From NCBI RefSeq assembly GCF_019977395.1, contig NZ_AP024660.1, positions 3,906,001-3,970,000 of the forward strand: a DNA stretch of 64,000 nt, read 5' to 3'. The notes beneath the pieces are model-generated. The model was not told the origin of the DNA. It made no database searches and saw only the letters and a list, made by a program, of their open reading frames with translations. The first letter of the stretch is position 1; each line of letters begins with the position of its first letter. The DNA is from Arthrobacter sp. NicSoilC5 (GTDB taxonomy: Bacteria > Actinomycetota > Actinomycetes > Actinomycetales > Micrococcaceae). Shown here piece after piece: positions 44,250 through 53,573 of this stretch. The translations under genes were made by a program, and so were the position numbers.

Positions 44250-45167
44250 CTACGGTGCCTCTACCGGGAAGAACACGCGGGGATCCTGCAGCAGGGCGGG
44301 GTACGCGAATGCCGAGCGGTCAATGATCTCCGTGACTTCGAAATTCCTGCCGAAACGGCCGTCATCGAGCGTAAGGGGGCGCCCAACCACCTGTCCGACG
44401 GCGAACCTGGCCCCGTTCTCGAACGGAACAGCAACCGGCGTTTTTCCCGGAAGGGTCCGGAAGGCCTCCTCCTGCGCCAGGCGCTTACGGGTGGGCTTCT
44501 TCATCTGCGGCCTGGGCGCCGCCTTCTTGGGGGCCCGGGAAGGCCGGCGGGAGCCATCCTCCACGTAGACGGGAGAGTAGCCGTCGTCCCCGGTCGCCGC
44601 CGCAGCGGCAGCAGCATTCCGGTTCACGGGCGGAAGCGCCACGGTGGTAAGGGACTGGGGGTCGACGTCGTCGTGCGGCTCCCGCAGGATCCACAGAATG
44701 TCCCCTTCCGGCTCTTGCGGCAGGAACTCGTGCCGCGGCTCCGGCCAGACGTAGTCCATATCCGGGACCGCGTCCGGGAAAACGCGGGTATAGAACTTGG
44801 GCTCCTTGTGCACCAGCTTGGAACGGTGGCTCAAGTGGAAGTCGGGGTCCCCGAGCCACGGCGGCATCACGATTTTGGCGGCGTAGTCAGGGTGGGCTGC
44901 CTGCGGCGCGAATTCCGCGATGTTCGCGCGGGTGTTGTCCGGGTGGCCGCGCTCGATCCATTCGTCCGCCATGGCCAGGCCATACATGGTGAGAGCGGGA
45001 ACGTGGCCCATCCACATCCGGATAGCTGGATGGGTCTGCCAGCCGTACTCCGGAATCACCAGGGCGCGAAGGGTTTGCAGCGCTTCAACCCGCTGCTTGC
45101 CCAGCCGTGCGGTGTCCAGGGCTTTGGCGCTTTCGCGGAAGTCAGGGTACGGGAGGAAGGTTTGCAT
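44250..45167 (-). CDS. MSMEG_6728-family protein
   Basis: A 305-aa cytoplasmic protein. The N-terminal ~170 residues (MQTFLPYPDFRESAKALDTA, then RLGKQRVEALQTLRAL and WIERGHPDN) match the MSMEG_6728 family, with a pattern reminiscent of pyrimidine-dimer glycosylase-like proteins. The C-terminal half has an Ala-rich spacer, a basic patch (SRAPKKAAPRPQMKKPTRKR) and a small terminal domain ending FFPVEAP. The basic patch fits DNA or RNA binding. Function unproven. Confidence 0.8.
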   Translation of the reverse strand: MQTFLPYPDFRESAKALDTARLGKQRVEALQTLRALVIPEYGWQTHPAIRMWMGHVPALTMYGLAMADEWIERGHPDNTRANIAEFAPQAAHPDYAAKIVMPPWLGDPDFHLSHRSKLVHKEPKFYTRVFPDAVPDMDYVWPEPRHEFLPQEPEGDILWILREPHDDVDPQSLTTVALPPVNRNAAAAAAATGDDGYSPVYVEDGSRRPSRAPKKAAPRPQMKKPTRKRLAQEEAFRTLPGKTPVAVPFENGARFAVGQVVGRPLTLDDGRFGRNFEVTEIIDRSAFAYPALLQDPRVFFPVEAP

Positions 45168-45323
45168 CTATTCAGTCTGACGGCATGCGCCGGATGTTCC
45201 AATTACAGTGCGCAGGACCACTTGAGGAAGCGCGACCTGTCCAAATAATGGACGCCTGCATACGGCTTTCAGGTTAAACCACTAAGATCACCGCAACCAC
45301 CCCCGCGTTTTGGAAGCTCTCTC

Positions 45324-45911
45324 ATGACATCTACACCTGACAAAGCCGTCGACCACGCCCGCACCGCGCTGCCCCGCTACGGGCAGATGCTGGGCCCGGA
45401 AGCCCAGGGAATCCTGGTTCTGGACGAGTTCATTATCGATCCCGCCGCCGCGCGCAAGGATCAGCACCGTTTCCGCGACGGCATGGCTGCCGTCGCCAGG
45501 ACGGTCCGCCGCATCGCCGCCCTCCGGGTGGTCATCGCGCTCGTGGCCATTGGAAACCTGCCCCTGTTCCTGCTCTCCAGCGGCTGGTGGATCTACGGCG
45601 TCTCGCTGACCCTCGTGGTTGCAGTGCACACCGCCGTGACACTGCTCAACCGGCACGAGCCGCGGCTCAAGCAACGCTCCGCGCTGGAACTGCACATGCA
45701 CCGGGAACGCAGCGCCAACTACCGGCAGTTGCGCGACGCGGTGAAGTACATGATCGACACCCCCAGCCGGATGAACGAGCACCTCTACCTGGAGCTGCTG
45801 GCCGTCAAGCGGGTTGCCCTGAATCTGGCACATGGCACCGTCGCCTTGCTGGACACCAGCGACGAGTCCGCCTGGAAGGTGCGGATCGTCCGCGAGCTCC
45901 CCGCCAGCTGA
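45324..45911 (+). CDS. Hypothetical membrane protein, about 195 aa
   Basis: A 195-aa protein. Soluble N-terminus (1-~65), two adjacent membrane helices (VVIALVAIGNLPLFLL and WWIYGVSLTLVVAVHTAVTL), then a basic, helical cytoplasmic tail with HMHRERSANYRQLRDAVKYM. No family recognised. The ATG follows GGAAGC weakly. Monocistronic, with two hairpins behind it. Confidence 0.7.
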   Translation: MTSTPDKAVDHARTALPRYGQMLGPEAQGILVLDEFIIDPAAARKDQHRFRDGMAAVARTVRRIAALRVVIALVAIGNLPLFLLSSGWWIYGVSLTLVVAVHTAVTLLNRHEPRLKQRSALELHMHRERSANYRQLRDAVKYMIDTPSRMNEHLYLELLAVKRVALNLAHGTVALLDTSDESAWKVRIVRELPAS

Positions 45912-45920
45912 CCGTCCGGT

Positions 45921-46005
45921 CCCTGCCGCCCAGGGCGGCAGGGGCTGACTGATTAAAGTACGACGCCGGCACATCCCTTATGGGGGTGTGCCGGCGTCGT
46001 ACTTT
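45921..46005. terminator. Two hairpins between convergent genes
   Basis: A short stem at 45921-45942 (CCCTGCCGCC/GGGCGGCAGGG), then a long one at 45955-46005 whose 23-nt arms pair with one mismatch, loop TTAT, flanked by AAAG and CTTT. Likely bidirectional terminators for the membrane-protein and Rpf-LysM genes. Confidence 0.75.
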
Positions 46006-46093
46006 GGTCAACGGAATTTGTCTATCGCCGACCTGTCTGTGGCGCCTGTGAAAGGCGCGGCGGCCGCAGCCGCTGGTGGAACGTCCCCAGGTA

Positions 46094-46735
46094 TTAGGCG
46101 GGGAGCTGGATGACCTGTCCCTCGAACACGAGGTTCGGATCCGAAATGGTGTCCAGGTTTGCGTCGGCAAGGTGCTGCCAGCCGCCCTGGATGCCGAGCT
46201 TCTGGGCCACGATGCTCAAGGTGTCCCCGGCCTGCAGGGTGTAGGTCTCGCCGCTGAGGGGAACCGAGGTTGCATGCCGCGGCGCAGGTGCCTGCTTGAC
46301 CGGAGCGCTTTGGACCGGAGCGCTCTGAACCTGGGTGCTCTGCACGGGGGTGCTCTGAACGGGGGCACTCTGGACCGGTGCTCCGCCGCCGCCGCTCAGT
46401 CCGAGCTGCGACGAGCAGGACGGCCAGGCGCCCCAGCCCTGGGATGCCTGGACCCGCTCGGCGACAGCGATCTGCTGTTCACGGCTGGCGTTCTCCGGGG
46501 AACCGGTTCCGCCATAGGCTGACCAGGTGCTGGAGGTGAACTGCAGGCCGCCGGAGAAGCCGTTGCCCGTATTGGTGGACCAGTTCCCGCCGCTCTCGCA
46601 CTGGGCGAGTGCATCCCAGGTGGACGTGGGGGTCGCTGCGTTGGCCGCCGTGGCTGAGAGGGCCAAACCTGCCGCGGAGACGGCGGCCAGGGTGACTCCG
46701 CGGCGTGCGGCAGTACGGAATTTGGTGTTTTTCAT
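46094..46735 (-). CDS. Secreted Rpf-like transglycosylase with LysM domain
   Basis: A 213-aa exported cell-wall enzyme. Signal peptide 1-~33 ([18 protein letters not shown]); resuscitation-promoting-factor domain ~34-110 with the catalytic Glu in [20 protein letters not shown] and [17 protein letters not shown]; a repetitive linker of PVQS units ([15 protein letters not shown]); and a C-terminal LysM at ~165-213. It cleaves peptidoglycan and can stimulate growth of resting cells. ATG 46735 follows AGGAG. The 311-bp upstream gap shows no ydaO-type riboswitch that I can recognise. Confidence 0.9.
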   Translation of the reverse strand: MKNTKFRTAARRGVTLAAVSAAGLALSATAANAATPTSTWDALAQCESGGNWSTNTGNGFSGGLQFTSSTWSAYGGTGSPENASREQQIAVAERVQASQGWGAWPSCSSQLGLSGGGGAPVQSAPVQSTPVQSTQVQSAPVQSAPVKQAPAPRHATSVPLSGETYTLQAGDTLSIVAQKLGIQGGWQHLADANLDTISDPNLVFEGQVIQLPA

Positions 46736-47046
46736 GATGGTGATGCTCCTGAAGGCCACCAGCGCTGGTTCCGTCCCCGGAGATCGTCGCGCCACTGCCC
46801 GCCCCTGACGAATAGAGGTCACTATCGGTGGCTGCCGCTGGGCAGTTCTGGTGAAGGCAGCACCGGGCAATCAAGAAGCCCGCCGAACGGGCATGCATTT
46901 CACGCTAGGACATCGTTTGGGCGTTATCAAATCGAGATTCCGGCAGGCGTGTTGAGTGTGGGCCATGGCACGCTCCCCGGGTTGGACCATTCCGCTTCCA
47001 GAGGCCCGGGCAGGCGCGAAACCGGGCGGGGCACTATCCTGACCGG
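46736..47046. other. Divergent intergenic region, rpf-like/adenine deaminase
   Basis: A 311-bp gap without a convincing gene. It must hold promoters for both sides; on the minus strand GATAAC near 46920 could be a -10 for the rpf-like gene. The long leader (about 180 nt) contains GC-rich stems but no family I can name. Confidence 0.4.
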
Positions 47047-48108
47047 ATGGACAACTTTCCCGGCGGCAGCACCATGCCCGAAACCGAAACGGACTTCGCG
47101 GAACCTGCGGTCCCTGCCAAGCCCCTCCCGGTGGCCGAACTGCACCTGCACATTGAGGGCACGCTGCAGCCCGAGCTCATCTTCGCCCTGGCCGAACGCA
47201 ACGGCATTGCGCTGCCGTACTCCGGCCTGGACGAACTGCGCGAAAAGTACGAGTTCACAGACCTGCAGTCCTTCCTGGACCTCTACTACGCCAACATGGC
47301 CGTCCTGCGGACCGAGCAGGACTTCGCGGACATGACCCGGGCATACCTGGAGCGGGCTGCTGCCGCCGGCGTCCGGCACGCGGAAATCATGATGGACCCG
47401 CAGGCGCACGTATCCCGCGGGATTCCCCTGGAGGCCTGCGTCCAAGGTGTCGCCTCTGTCCTTGCCACGTCGGAGGAGGACTACGGCATCTCCACCATGC
47501 TGATCGCTGCATTCCTGCGTGACCTCCCGGAGGACTCCGCCCTCGAAGTCCTGGATCAACTGCTGGCCATGAATGCTCCGATCGGTGCGATCGGCCTGGA
47601 CTCGGCCGAAGTGGGCAACCCGCCTTCCAAGTTTGAGCGGCTGTACGGGAAGGCGCGTGAAGCGGGCCTGCGGCTGACGGCCCACGCAGGGGAGGAGGGC
47701 CCGGCGTCGTACATTATCGAAGCCCTGGACGTCCTGGGCGTGGAACGGATCGACCACGGCATCCGCTGCATGGACGATCCCGACCTGGTGGAGCGCCTCG
47801 TGGACGCACGCATTCCCCTGACGGTCTGCCCCCTGTCCAACGTCCGGCTCCGCGCCGTGGACACCCTCGCCGATCATCCCTTGCCCGCCATGCTGGCAGC
47901 CGGCCTGAATGTCTCGGTCAATTCCGACGACCCCGCGTACTTCGGCGGGTACGTGGATGACAACTTTGCGCAGCTCACCACGGTGTTCGACCTCTCCGAT
48001 TTCGACAAGGCACGCCTGGCCGCCAACTCCATCCACTCCTCCTTCGCGTCGGAGGAGCGGAAGGCGGAACTGCTGGCGGAATTGAACGGCAGGGAAGTGT
48101 CCGACTGA
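47047..48108 (+). CDS. Adenine/adenosine deaminase, adenine-deaminase-like subgroup
   Basis: A 353-aa TIM-barrel deaminase. Metal and active-site motifs: AELHLHIEGTL, HAGEEGP, RIDHGIRC and VNSDDPAYFGGY. The HAGEEGP...RIDHG...CPLSN pattern is that of the Ade/Aah1-like adenine deaminases; adenosine deaminases normally have RIGHG. I therefore favour adenine to hypoxanthine plus ammonia. Start ATG 47047 lacks a clear ribosome site; ATG 47074 is possible. A terminator follows. Confidence 0.85.
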   Translation: MDNFPGGSTMPETETDFAEPAVPAKPLPVAELHLHIEGTLQPELIFALAERNGIALPYSGLDELREKYEFTDLQSFLDLYYANMAVLRTEQDFADMTRAYLERAAAAGVRHAEIMMDPQAHVSRGIPLEACVQGVASVLATSEEDYGISTMLIAAFLRDLPEDSALEVLDQLLAMNAPIGAIGLDSAEVGNPPSKFERLYGKAREAGLRLTAHAGEEGPASYIIEALDVLGVERIDHGIRCMDDPDLVERLVDARIPLTVCPLSNVRLRAVDTLADHPLPAMLAAGLNVSVNSDDPAYFGGYVDDNFAQLTTVFDLSDFDKARLAANSIHSSFASEERKAELLAELNGREVSD

Positions 48109-48111
48109 CCC

Positions 48112-48143
48112 CCGCTGTGTCGAGCGCAACAGCGGTGCTTTTT
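48112..48143 (+). terminator. Terminator after deaminase
   Basis: CCGCTGT (48112-48118) pairs with ACAGCGG (48129-48135), then TGC and five T residues. Confidence 0.75.
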
Positions 48144-48299
48144 GCCCGGTAAACTAGGTGCCGCAGGCGTGTCCGGGGAGTGCAGGGCGGCACCCATGCC
48201 AGCGCTTCCAGGGTTATGCAGACAGCCCTTACCCGAGACCTCCGCCTCACTTGCGGCACCATCCGCTTCACAGTCGGTCACGACACGCAGAGTTAACCA

Positions 48300-48320
48300 A
48301 TTAAAGTCGCGCGATTTAAT
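48300..48320. promoter_or_regulatory. AT-rich dyad before the winged-helix/X25 gene
   Basis: ATTAAA and TTTAAT enclose a CGCG-centred core, an imperfect palindrome 51 bp before the ATG at 48371. It could be an operator or part of the promoter. Confidence 0.35.
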
Positions 48321-48370
48321 GGGCAGTTGGCAAGATGCCTAAGACCGATCGCTTTTATATAAGGGGAATC

Positions 48371-49306
48371 ATGGCCAAGTCCACCGCAGAAAACACCTAC
48401 CTTCGACTCAAGACCGTCCTGGATGTCCTGACCGAAGGCGTGTGGTCCGGCGATGCACTGAATGCGGGCCAGGTCCTGGCGGAGGCAACCGCCCGCGTGC
48501 CCTTCAACGACCATGAGGCCGAACTCCTCAGCGGCGGCATCCCGCGCGGCCACAAGACCCTCACCTCGGCCACCGCCAAGCTCGTGAAGGCCGGCTGGCT
48601 GATCAAGGGCCGCACCGGCTGGACCATCACCGAGGACGGCATGCGCGCCACGGTCGCCTTCCCGGACGCTGACTCCTTCGCGGCCGCGCTCGACGCCGGC
48701 ACTCCCGTCCCTGCCGACACGCCGGTCCCCACGGCTCCCGCAGGCTTTGTCCGCCCCGTCTCCGCCGCCGCGGCCACACTTGAGGTTCCGGCCAAGACGG
48801 AAGCCCCGAAGAAAACCGCCAAGAAGGCCCCGGCCAAGAAGGCAGCCTCCGTTGTGGGCAAGGCAGCCAAGGCGATCGAAGACGCCGTCGAGCCCGTGGT
48901 GGCAGCCGTCCGCAAGGGCAAGACGCCCGCGAAGGACAAGGCCGCTGCTGCACCTGCTGCCGATGTTGCTGCCGAACCGCTGGAGGGTCCGGACGTCGAA
49001 ACCCTGCCGCAGCCCGAAGCCGTGGCCCTGGCCGGCGACTTCAACACCATCCTGGGTGCACCCGAGAACTGGGCGCCGCAGTATGACGAGGCACAGATGG
49101 AGTTCGACTTCCTGGACCAGCTGTGGAAGAAGAGCGCCGAGCTTCCCGCCGGCTTCTACACGTTCAAGATCGCCCTCAACCGCTCGTGGACTGAGAACTA
49201 CGGCGCGTTCGGCACCTTCGATGGCCCCAACCACGAGCTGCACCACGCCGGCGGCACCGTGACCATCCGTTACAACCACGCCACCCGCGACATCACCATC
49301 AACTAG
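48371..49306 (+). CDS. Winged-helix / Lys-Ala linker / pullulanase X25-like fusion protein
   Basis: A 311-aa protein with three parts. Residues ~5-95 look like a winged helix of the Mrr N-terminal sort ([11 protein letters not shown] ... [20 protein letters not shown]). Residues ~110-215 are Ala/Lys/Pro-rich, with histone H1-like repeats ([14 protein letters not shown]). Residues ~216-311 match the X25 domain known from pullulanases ([35 protein letters not shown]). There is no signal peptide or glycosidase active site, so a cytoplasmic DNA- and perhaps glycan-binding role is conceivable. ATG 48371 follows AAGGGG. Function unknown; domain calls by eye. Confidence 0.78.
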   Translation: MAKSTAENTYLRLKTVLDVLTEGVWSGDALNAGQVLAEATARVPFNDHEAELLSGGIPRGHKTLTSATAKLVKAGWLIKGRTGWTITEDGMRATVAFPDADSFAAALDAGTPVPADTPVPTAPAGFVRPVSAAAATLEVPAKTEAPKKTAKKAPAKKAASVVGKAAKAIEDAVEPVVAAVRKGKTPAKDKAAAAPAADVAAEPLEGPDVETLPQPEAVALAGDFNTILGAPENWAPQYDEAQMEFDFLDQLWKKSAELPAGFYTFKIALNRSWTENYGAFGTFDGPNHELHHAGGTVTIRYNHATRDITIN

Positions 49307-49322
49307 CCCTTACGCAGCCCCG

Positions 49323-49376
49323 TCGGGTCGTAAGTAACCGTCTCCCGGGTTGGGAGACGCGGTTACTGCGACCCGA
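49323..49376 (+). terminator. Long hairpin after X25 fusion gene
   Basis: TCGGGTCG, AAGTAACCG-type and TCTCCC segments pair with GGGAGA, CGGTTACT and GCGACCCGA in order, a near-perfect stem of about 24 bp with a small loop. Lies between two plus-strand genes. Confidence 0.65.
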
Positions 49377-49407
49377 TGGGGGCAGCAAGGTTTGGAGAAG
49401 GAGCACC

Positions 49408-49734
49408 ATGGGCAGGCACGCAGACTCAGCGCACGATTCGGCGCGGGGCGGTTCGGCCCAGAACGCTGTCCGCCTGGACGCCCGGGTGTTTGGGATGGTC
49501 CAGGGTGTGGGCTTCCGCTACTGGACCATGGGCACCGCGGAGGAACTTGGATTGTCCGGCGAGGTGAGCAACCTCGACGACGGGTCGGTGTCGGTAATTG
49601 CCGAAGGCGCCGAACCGCAGGTCCGGAAACTGCTGGACTGGCTCAAGTCGGACCGGACCCCTGGGCGGGTGGAGCGGGTTGAGTCCGGCTTTTCAGCTGC
49701 CCAGGGGACCTTCGGCGGATTCCGGGCGCACTGA
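49408..49734 (+). CDS. acyP: Acylphosphatase
   Basis: A 108-aa protein hydrolysing carboxyl-phosphate bonds. The phosphate loop [11 protein letters not shown] has the catalytic Arg37, and Asn55 lies in [24 protein letters not shown] follows. A ~20-residue polar N-terminal extension precedes the domain. The ATG follows GGAGAAGGAG. Convergent with the nuclease-helicase gene. Confidence 0.92.
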   Translation: MGRHADSAHDSARGGSAQNAVRLDARVFGMVQGVGFRYWTMGTAEELGLSGEVSNLDDGSVSVIAEGAEPQVRKLLDWLKSDRTPGRVERVESGFSAAQGTFGGFRAH

Positions 49735-49754
49735 CGGCACCCGTTTCTGTGCGG

Positions 49755-52700
49755 CTACTCCCGGGGGCTTAGGCCGATGAAGGCGCCAAGTTCCTCCAGC
49801 GCCGCGGGCTTGTGCGGCATGTAGCTGGTGAGCTCCGGGGAGCGGATGATCACGGCACGCCATTGTCCGCGGGACACGGACACGTTGATACGGTTCCGGT
49901 TGAGCAGGAATTCGGCACCGCGCGGGGCCTCGGCCACCGCGGAGCACGCCATGGAGACCAGCACTACCGGAGCTTCCTGGCCCTGGAATTTGTCCACGGT
50001 TCCCACCCGCACCTCCGGCAGGCCGGCCTCTGCCAAATGCTTACGGATCAGATGGACCTGGGCGTTATAGGCAGCAACCACCAGCAGGTCCTGCTGCTCG
50101 AGGGGGCGTGACTCAGCGTCCGGGCCCGGCGTCCACTTCAGGCCGAGATGGCGGCGGGCTTGGCGCACAACTTCCGCCGCCTCCTCCCGTGACGCTGTGG
50201 TGTTGCCCGCGTGGTTGACCAGGACCGTCTCCACGCCCGGGGCCAGCTGCTCCAGTTCGCGGAGGGCCGCAGCGGCAGCGGAACGCAGCTTTCCTTCATA
50301 GCTGAGATTGGACACCGCCCGGCACAGGTGCGGATGCATCCGCCATGTGTCTGCCAGGAAGTACCCCAGGCTTGAAGGCAGGGTAGCGTGGCCGGCGGCC
50401 AGCCAGCCGAGAGCGGATTCATCCACGGGTTCGGGGTGCGTGCCCTGTGTAACCTGCGGGAGCTGCTGCGGGTCGCCCAGCAGGAGCAGCCGCGTGGCTG
50501 CCACAGAGACCGCCAGGGTGTTGGCCAGCGAGAACTGGCCTGCCTCGTCAATGACCAGAAGATCCAGTGACCCTGCAGGGACTTCCTTACCCGTCACAGT
50601 CCATGCCGTGCCTCCGATCAGGCATCCGCCCGGCGACGCCAGCAGCCGGGCGACATCGCCTTCTGACGTATGGCTCCAGGGAACCTGGTGTGGAGCGGCC
50701 AGTTTCTTGCCCACCACCTGCGGATCCACTCCACCGGTTTCAATGGCCCGGCACAGCAGGTTTTCCACCACGTTGTGCGACTGGGCCACCACACCGATTT
50801 TCCATCCCTGGGCCACCAGCCTGCCGATCACATGGGCACCCACGAACGTCTTGCCTGTCCCCGGCGGCCCCTGGACGGCCAGATAGGAATGGTCCAGGTC
50901 CTGCAGTGACACGGTGATCGCCCGTGCATAGTCAGCGGTGCCGTCTTCACCAGGCAGCACTCCGGCTGGTCCTTGCCGGGAGCGGAACCGCGGCGGCAGC
51001 TTCCGCAGGATGTCCAGGCCCGGCTGCGCGGGGAGGGACGGCACGGAAGAGCCAACAGCCTGCGCTATCGCCGCGATGGCGGCTTCAATACTGGCGGTCG
51101 CGAGGGGCTGGTCCTCGGTGAGGGCCACCGGCAGGTGCGGGTAGGCGCGGACCTTTCCGGTCTCCCGCTCCGCAATGGTGATCAGGTGTTCCGGGCTGTC
51201 CGGCGCCGCTTCCAGCTCACTGATCCTGGTCCCGAACGTGAATGCCCTCGCACCGGACGCGGCCGGCGGATCGGTCATGCCATCGGGTCCAGGCGCGTCA
51301 TACAGGCGGCACCAGCTGGAGTCGGGGCGGAAATCTGAGCCCTCGGTCATGGTTCCGCGGAGCTTCAGGACCCGCGTGCGCATCCGTTCCCGGGGCTTTG
51401 CCAGGGCCCAGTCCGACACAACTTCCGCCGAGGACACAACGAAGACATTCCGTTGGTCGGACCAGTTGTCCAGCGGTGCCTCGACCCGGTCGAAATGCTG
51501 CCACCAGAACTGCTTGCGCTCGCGGCGGTGGTATCCGGTGGCGGCGGCAACCATGGCGATGGCGCGCTCGTCGTCGGTCCACGGACGGTTGTCCGGCAAG
51601 CCTGCAAGGTACTCCCGCAGCCTGGTTTCCTCAGGCGACTCACCGGCGTGGGCTGAACCGTCACCGGCAGCTCCCTCGCCGGCCGCTGACAGGACCTGCC
51701 CGGCCAGAGTGGCCTGTCCGCCCGCAGCATCCATCGCTCCCAGTGCGTCCTGGCTTGGCTCTCCGGGGACACCGGCTTGTTGGCCCAGCTGAAGCAACCA
51801 GTCCCGGAGCCGGAGGGTGGAGAGGCAGTCGTACTGGTTGTAGTCCGAGATCGAGGCCAGGATGGCGTCGGCATCGTCCTGCCGCCCGTCATCACGGGCG
51901 GCGCAGTAGGCGGCGTAGGCAACCACAGAGGCCCCGGCGTCCTTGACTTCCCCGGACCGTAGGTTGTCCCCCATGTAAAGCGGTTCCAGCTTCTTGATGG
52001 AATAGGACGCTTCCGAGACCCGGATGGAGTGCCCGACCGTGGCGTACAGGTCCACCAGCAGCCCCTGCCGGAGCCAGTCGTCTACTGTGTCCTCACCGGC
52101 CTGGTGCGCCAGGGACAGGTTCCGCAGCGCCGTTTTTTCGTAGGCGGCGTAATGGTAGACGTGCATGTCCGGGTACATGGCGCGGCGTTCCTCGACGTAA
52201 TCCAGGAAGTCGAGGAAGGCACGGCGCTCGCCGGAGCGGGAATGGGCCCAGAACGGCCGGAACACCGGATCCCCGGGGGCGCCCGCCACCGGGGCCTCTA
52301 TGACACCAAACAGGTATTCGATGCCCCAGGCGCCGGTGGCGGGATCCTGCCAGAGCGGATCGCCCTCGAAGTCAAAGAAGATGTCGCCGGCACTGGGGGC
52401 AGGAAGCGAGCCGATCGTATGGTCGGGAAGGACGCTGAACGACACTGTATGCGGCTGTCCATCCTTGGTGAACGTCCGGGAACCTGCAGTCGGGTCCAGG
52501 CCAAGCTGCATCCGCGCCTGGGCGCGGAGCCTGGCCACCGAGTTCCTGGCCTCGCCGGCAGGCATGGCTGCCAACTCGTCGATGGTGGTGATGCCGGCCC
52601 CGTGCAGCTTCCGCCGCTGGACCACGGACATGCCAGCCACCATCAGGAGATCCCGGTGAAGCTGCACCTGCTCCGCGCAGTAGTCGCAGCGCCCGCAGTG

Positions 52701-53432
52701 GACGACGCCGGGCTGTTGCCACTCCACTGCGCCGTCACCGGCGCGGTGGCTGGCTGTGAGGTGGCGGAAGCGCCGGCGTCGTTCCCGGAAGACGGGCAGG
52801 AGATCCGGCAGGGAATGGCTGCTCCTGAGCCAGTCATCGCCCACCCGCGTTCCGAGTACCAGCGTGACAACCGGTGAGGGCTCCAGGCCCATCCCCAGGA
52901 GTTGGTCGCCGTAGGCGGCAAGCTGCAGCAGCGCCCCCACTTTTGCATGCCGGGCAAGTTTGGTGTCCCACACCTCGTAGCGGCCGGGGTTGCCGGTCCC
53001 GGCGGCCTCGTTGACCAGGAAGTCGGCGTAGCCCAGGAATTCGCCGTCGAAAAAGGTGGCCTGGAAAACCACGTCTGCCCCGGAACGGAGGGCGAGTTCG
53101 GTTTCGGCGTGCTTGGCCTGCAGTTCGCCGCGCAGGTTCTGGCCGCGGTCAAGGGAATAGACCCCTGCGCCGCGGCTGGCGTCCCATTCGCCGTACTTGG
53201 CCACCAGGCTGGCAAGCACGGTCCGCTCATGCTGGTCGCCCAACTCGCCGGCGCGTTTCTGCATCTCGTCAGCGGGAAACTCCGCCTTGGCGGTGCGGCC
53301 TAGCTTTTCGTCCAGGATGCGGAGCATGCGGTACTCACACTCGCTGGCTGCCACCAGGTCGCTGGCCGAAAAGACCAGGTCCGGCGGTGTGCCGGGTCCG
53401 GCATCCTTGCCGGCAGCGTCGAGCAGAAACAC
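49755..53432 (-). CDS. TM0106-type RecB-like nuclease fused to SF1 helicase
   Basis: A 1225-aa protein. Residues ~20-260 form a RecB/Cas4-like nuclease: GYADFLV (Asp137), YEVWDTKLA (Asp156, Lys158), QLAAY (Gln170, Tyr174), with Cys32 and the CGRCDYC triplet at 246, 249 and 252 that fits a 4Fe-4S staple as in AddB and Dna2. Around 350 is an RNase H-like exonuclease segment (DIFFDFEGDP). From ~850 is a UPF1/Dna2-type SF1 helicase: GPPGTGKTF, VIDEAGQFS, and DKFQGQEAPVV near the end. Probably cuts and unwinds DNA in repair or defence. Monocistronic. Confidence 0.88.
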   Translation of the reverse strand: MFLLDAAGKDAGPGTPPDLVFSASDLVAASECEYRMLRILDEKLGRTAKAEFPADEMQKRAGELGDQHERTVLASLVAKYGEWDASRGAGVYSLDRGQNLRGELQAKHAETELALRSGADVVFQATFFDGEFLGYADFLVNEAAGTGNPGRYEVWDTKLARHAKVGALLQLAAYGDQLLGMGLEPSPVVTLVLGTRVGDDWLRSSHSLPDLLPVFRERRRRFRHLTASHRAGDGAVEWQQPGVVHCGRCDYCAEQVQLHRDLLMVAGMSVVQRRKLHGAGITTIDELAAMPAGEARNSVARLRAQARMQLGLDPTAGSRTFTKDGQPHTVSFSVLPDHTIGSLPAPSAGDIFFDFEGDPLWQDPATGAWGIEYLFGVIEAPVAGAPGDPVFRPFWAHSRSGERRAFLDFLDYVEERRAMYPDMHVYHYAAYEKTALRNLSLAHQAGEDTVDDWLRQGLLVDLYATVGHSIRVSEASYSIKKLEPLYMGDNLRSGEVKDAGASVVAYAAYCAARDDGRQDDADAILASISDYNQYDCLSTLRLRDWLLQLGQQAGVPGEPSQDALGAMDAAGGQATLAGQVLSAAGEGAAGDGSAHAGESPEETRLREYLAGLPDNRPWTDDERAIAMVAAATGYHRRERKQFWWQHFDRVEAPLDNWSDQRNVFVVSSAEVVSDWALAKPRERMRTRVLKLRGTMTEGSDFRPDSSWCRLYDAPGPDGMTDPPAASGARAFTFGTRISELEAAPDSPEHLITIAERETGKVRAYPHLPVALTEDQPLATASIEAAIAAIAQAVGSSVPSLPAQPGLDILRKLPPRFRSRQGPAGVLPGEDGTADYARAITVSLQDLDHSYLAVQGPPGTGKTFVGAHVIGRLVAQGWKIGVVAQSHNVVENLLCRAIETGGVDPQVVGKKLAAPHQVPWSHTSEGDVARLLASPGGCLIGGTAWTVTGKEVPAGSLDLLVIDEAGQFSLANTLAVSVAATRLLLLGDPQQLPQVTQGTHPEPVDESALGWLAAGHATLPSSLGYFLADTWRMHPHLCRAVSNLSYEGKLRSAAAAALRELEQLAPGVETVLVNHAGNTTASREEAAEVVRQARRHLGLKWTPGPDAESRPLEQQDLLVVAAYNAQVHLIRKHLAEAGLPEVRVGTVDKFQGQEAPVVLVSMACSAVAEAPRGAEFLLNRNRINVSVSRGQWRAVIIRSPELTSYMPHKPAALEELGAFIGLSPRE

Positions 53433-53573
53433 GGGGCCTCCCCAACTGTTCGCGGGCCGGAGGACGGTTCCCCTGGCCTGGGATCAAACGTAGCAAGAGG
53501 GGCTGACAATAGGAGTTCCCCAGGCGCGCTCCTCTACCGCGGGGCGGGATACTGGGTCAGGCCGGGGGCTTTG

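Noticed and set aside
45912..46093. Small RNA between convergent genes
   Set aside because: The two stems are better explained as terminators; no promoter was seen.
46736..46930. Possible ydaO (c-di-AMP) riboswitch before the Rpf-like gene
   Set aside because: Such switches often precede rpf genes, but I could not find the conserved GGGGUGAA-type core or its pairing elements.
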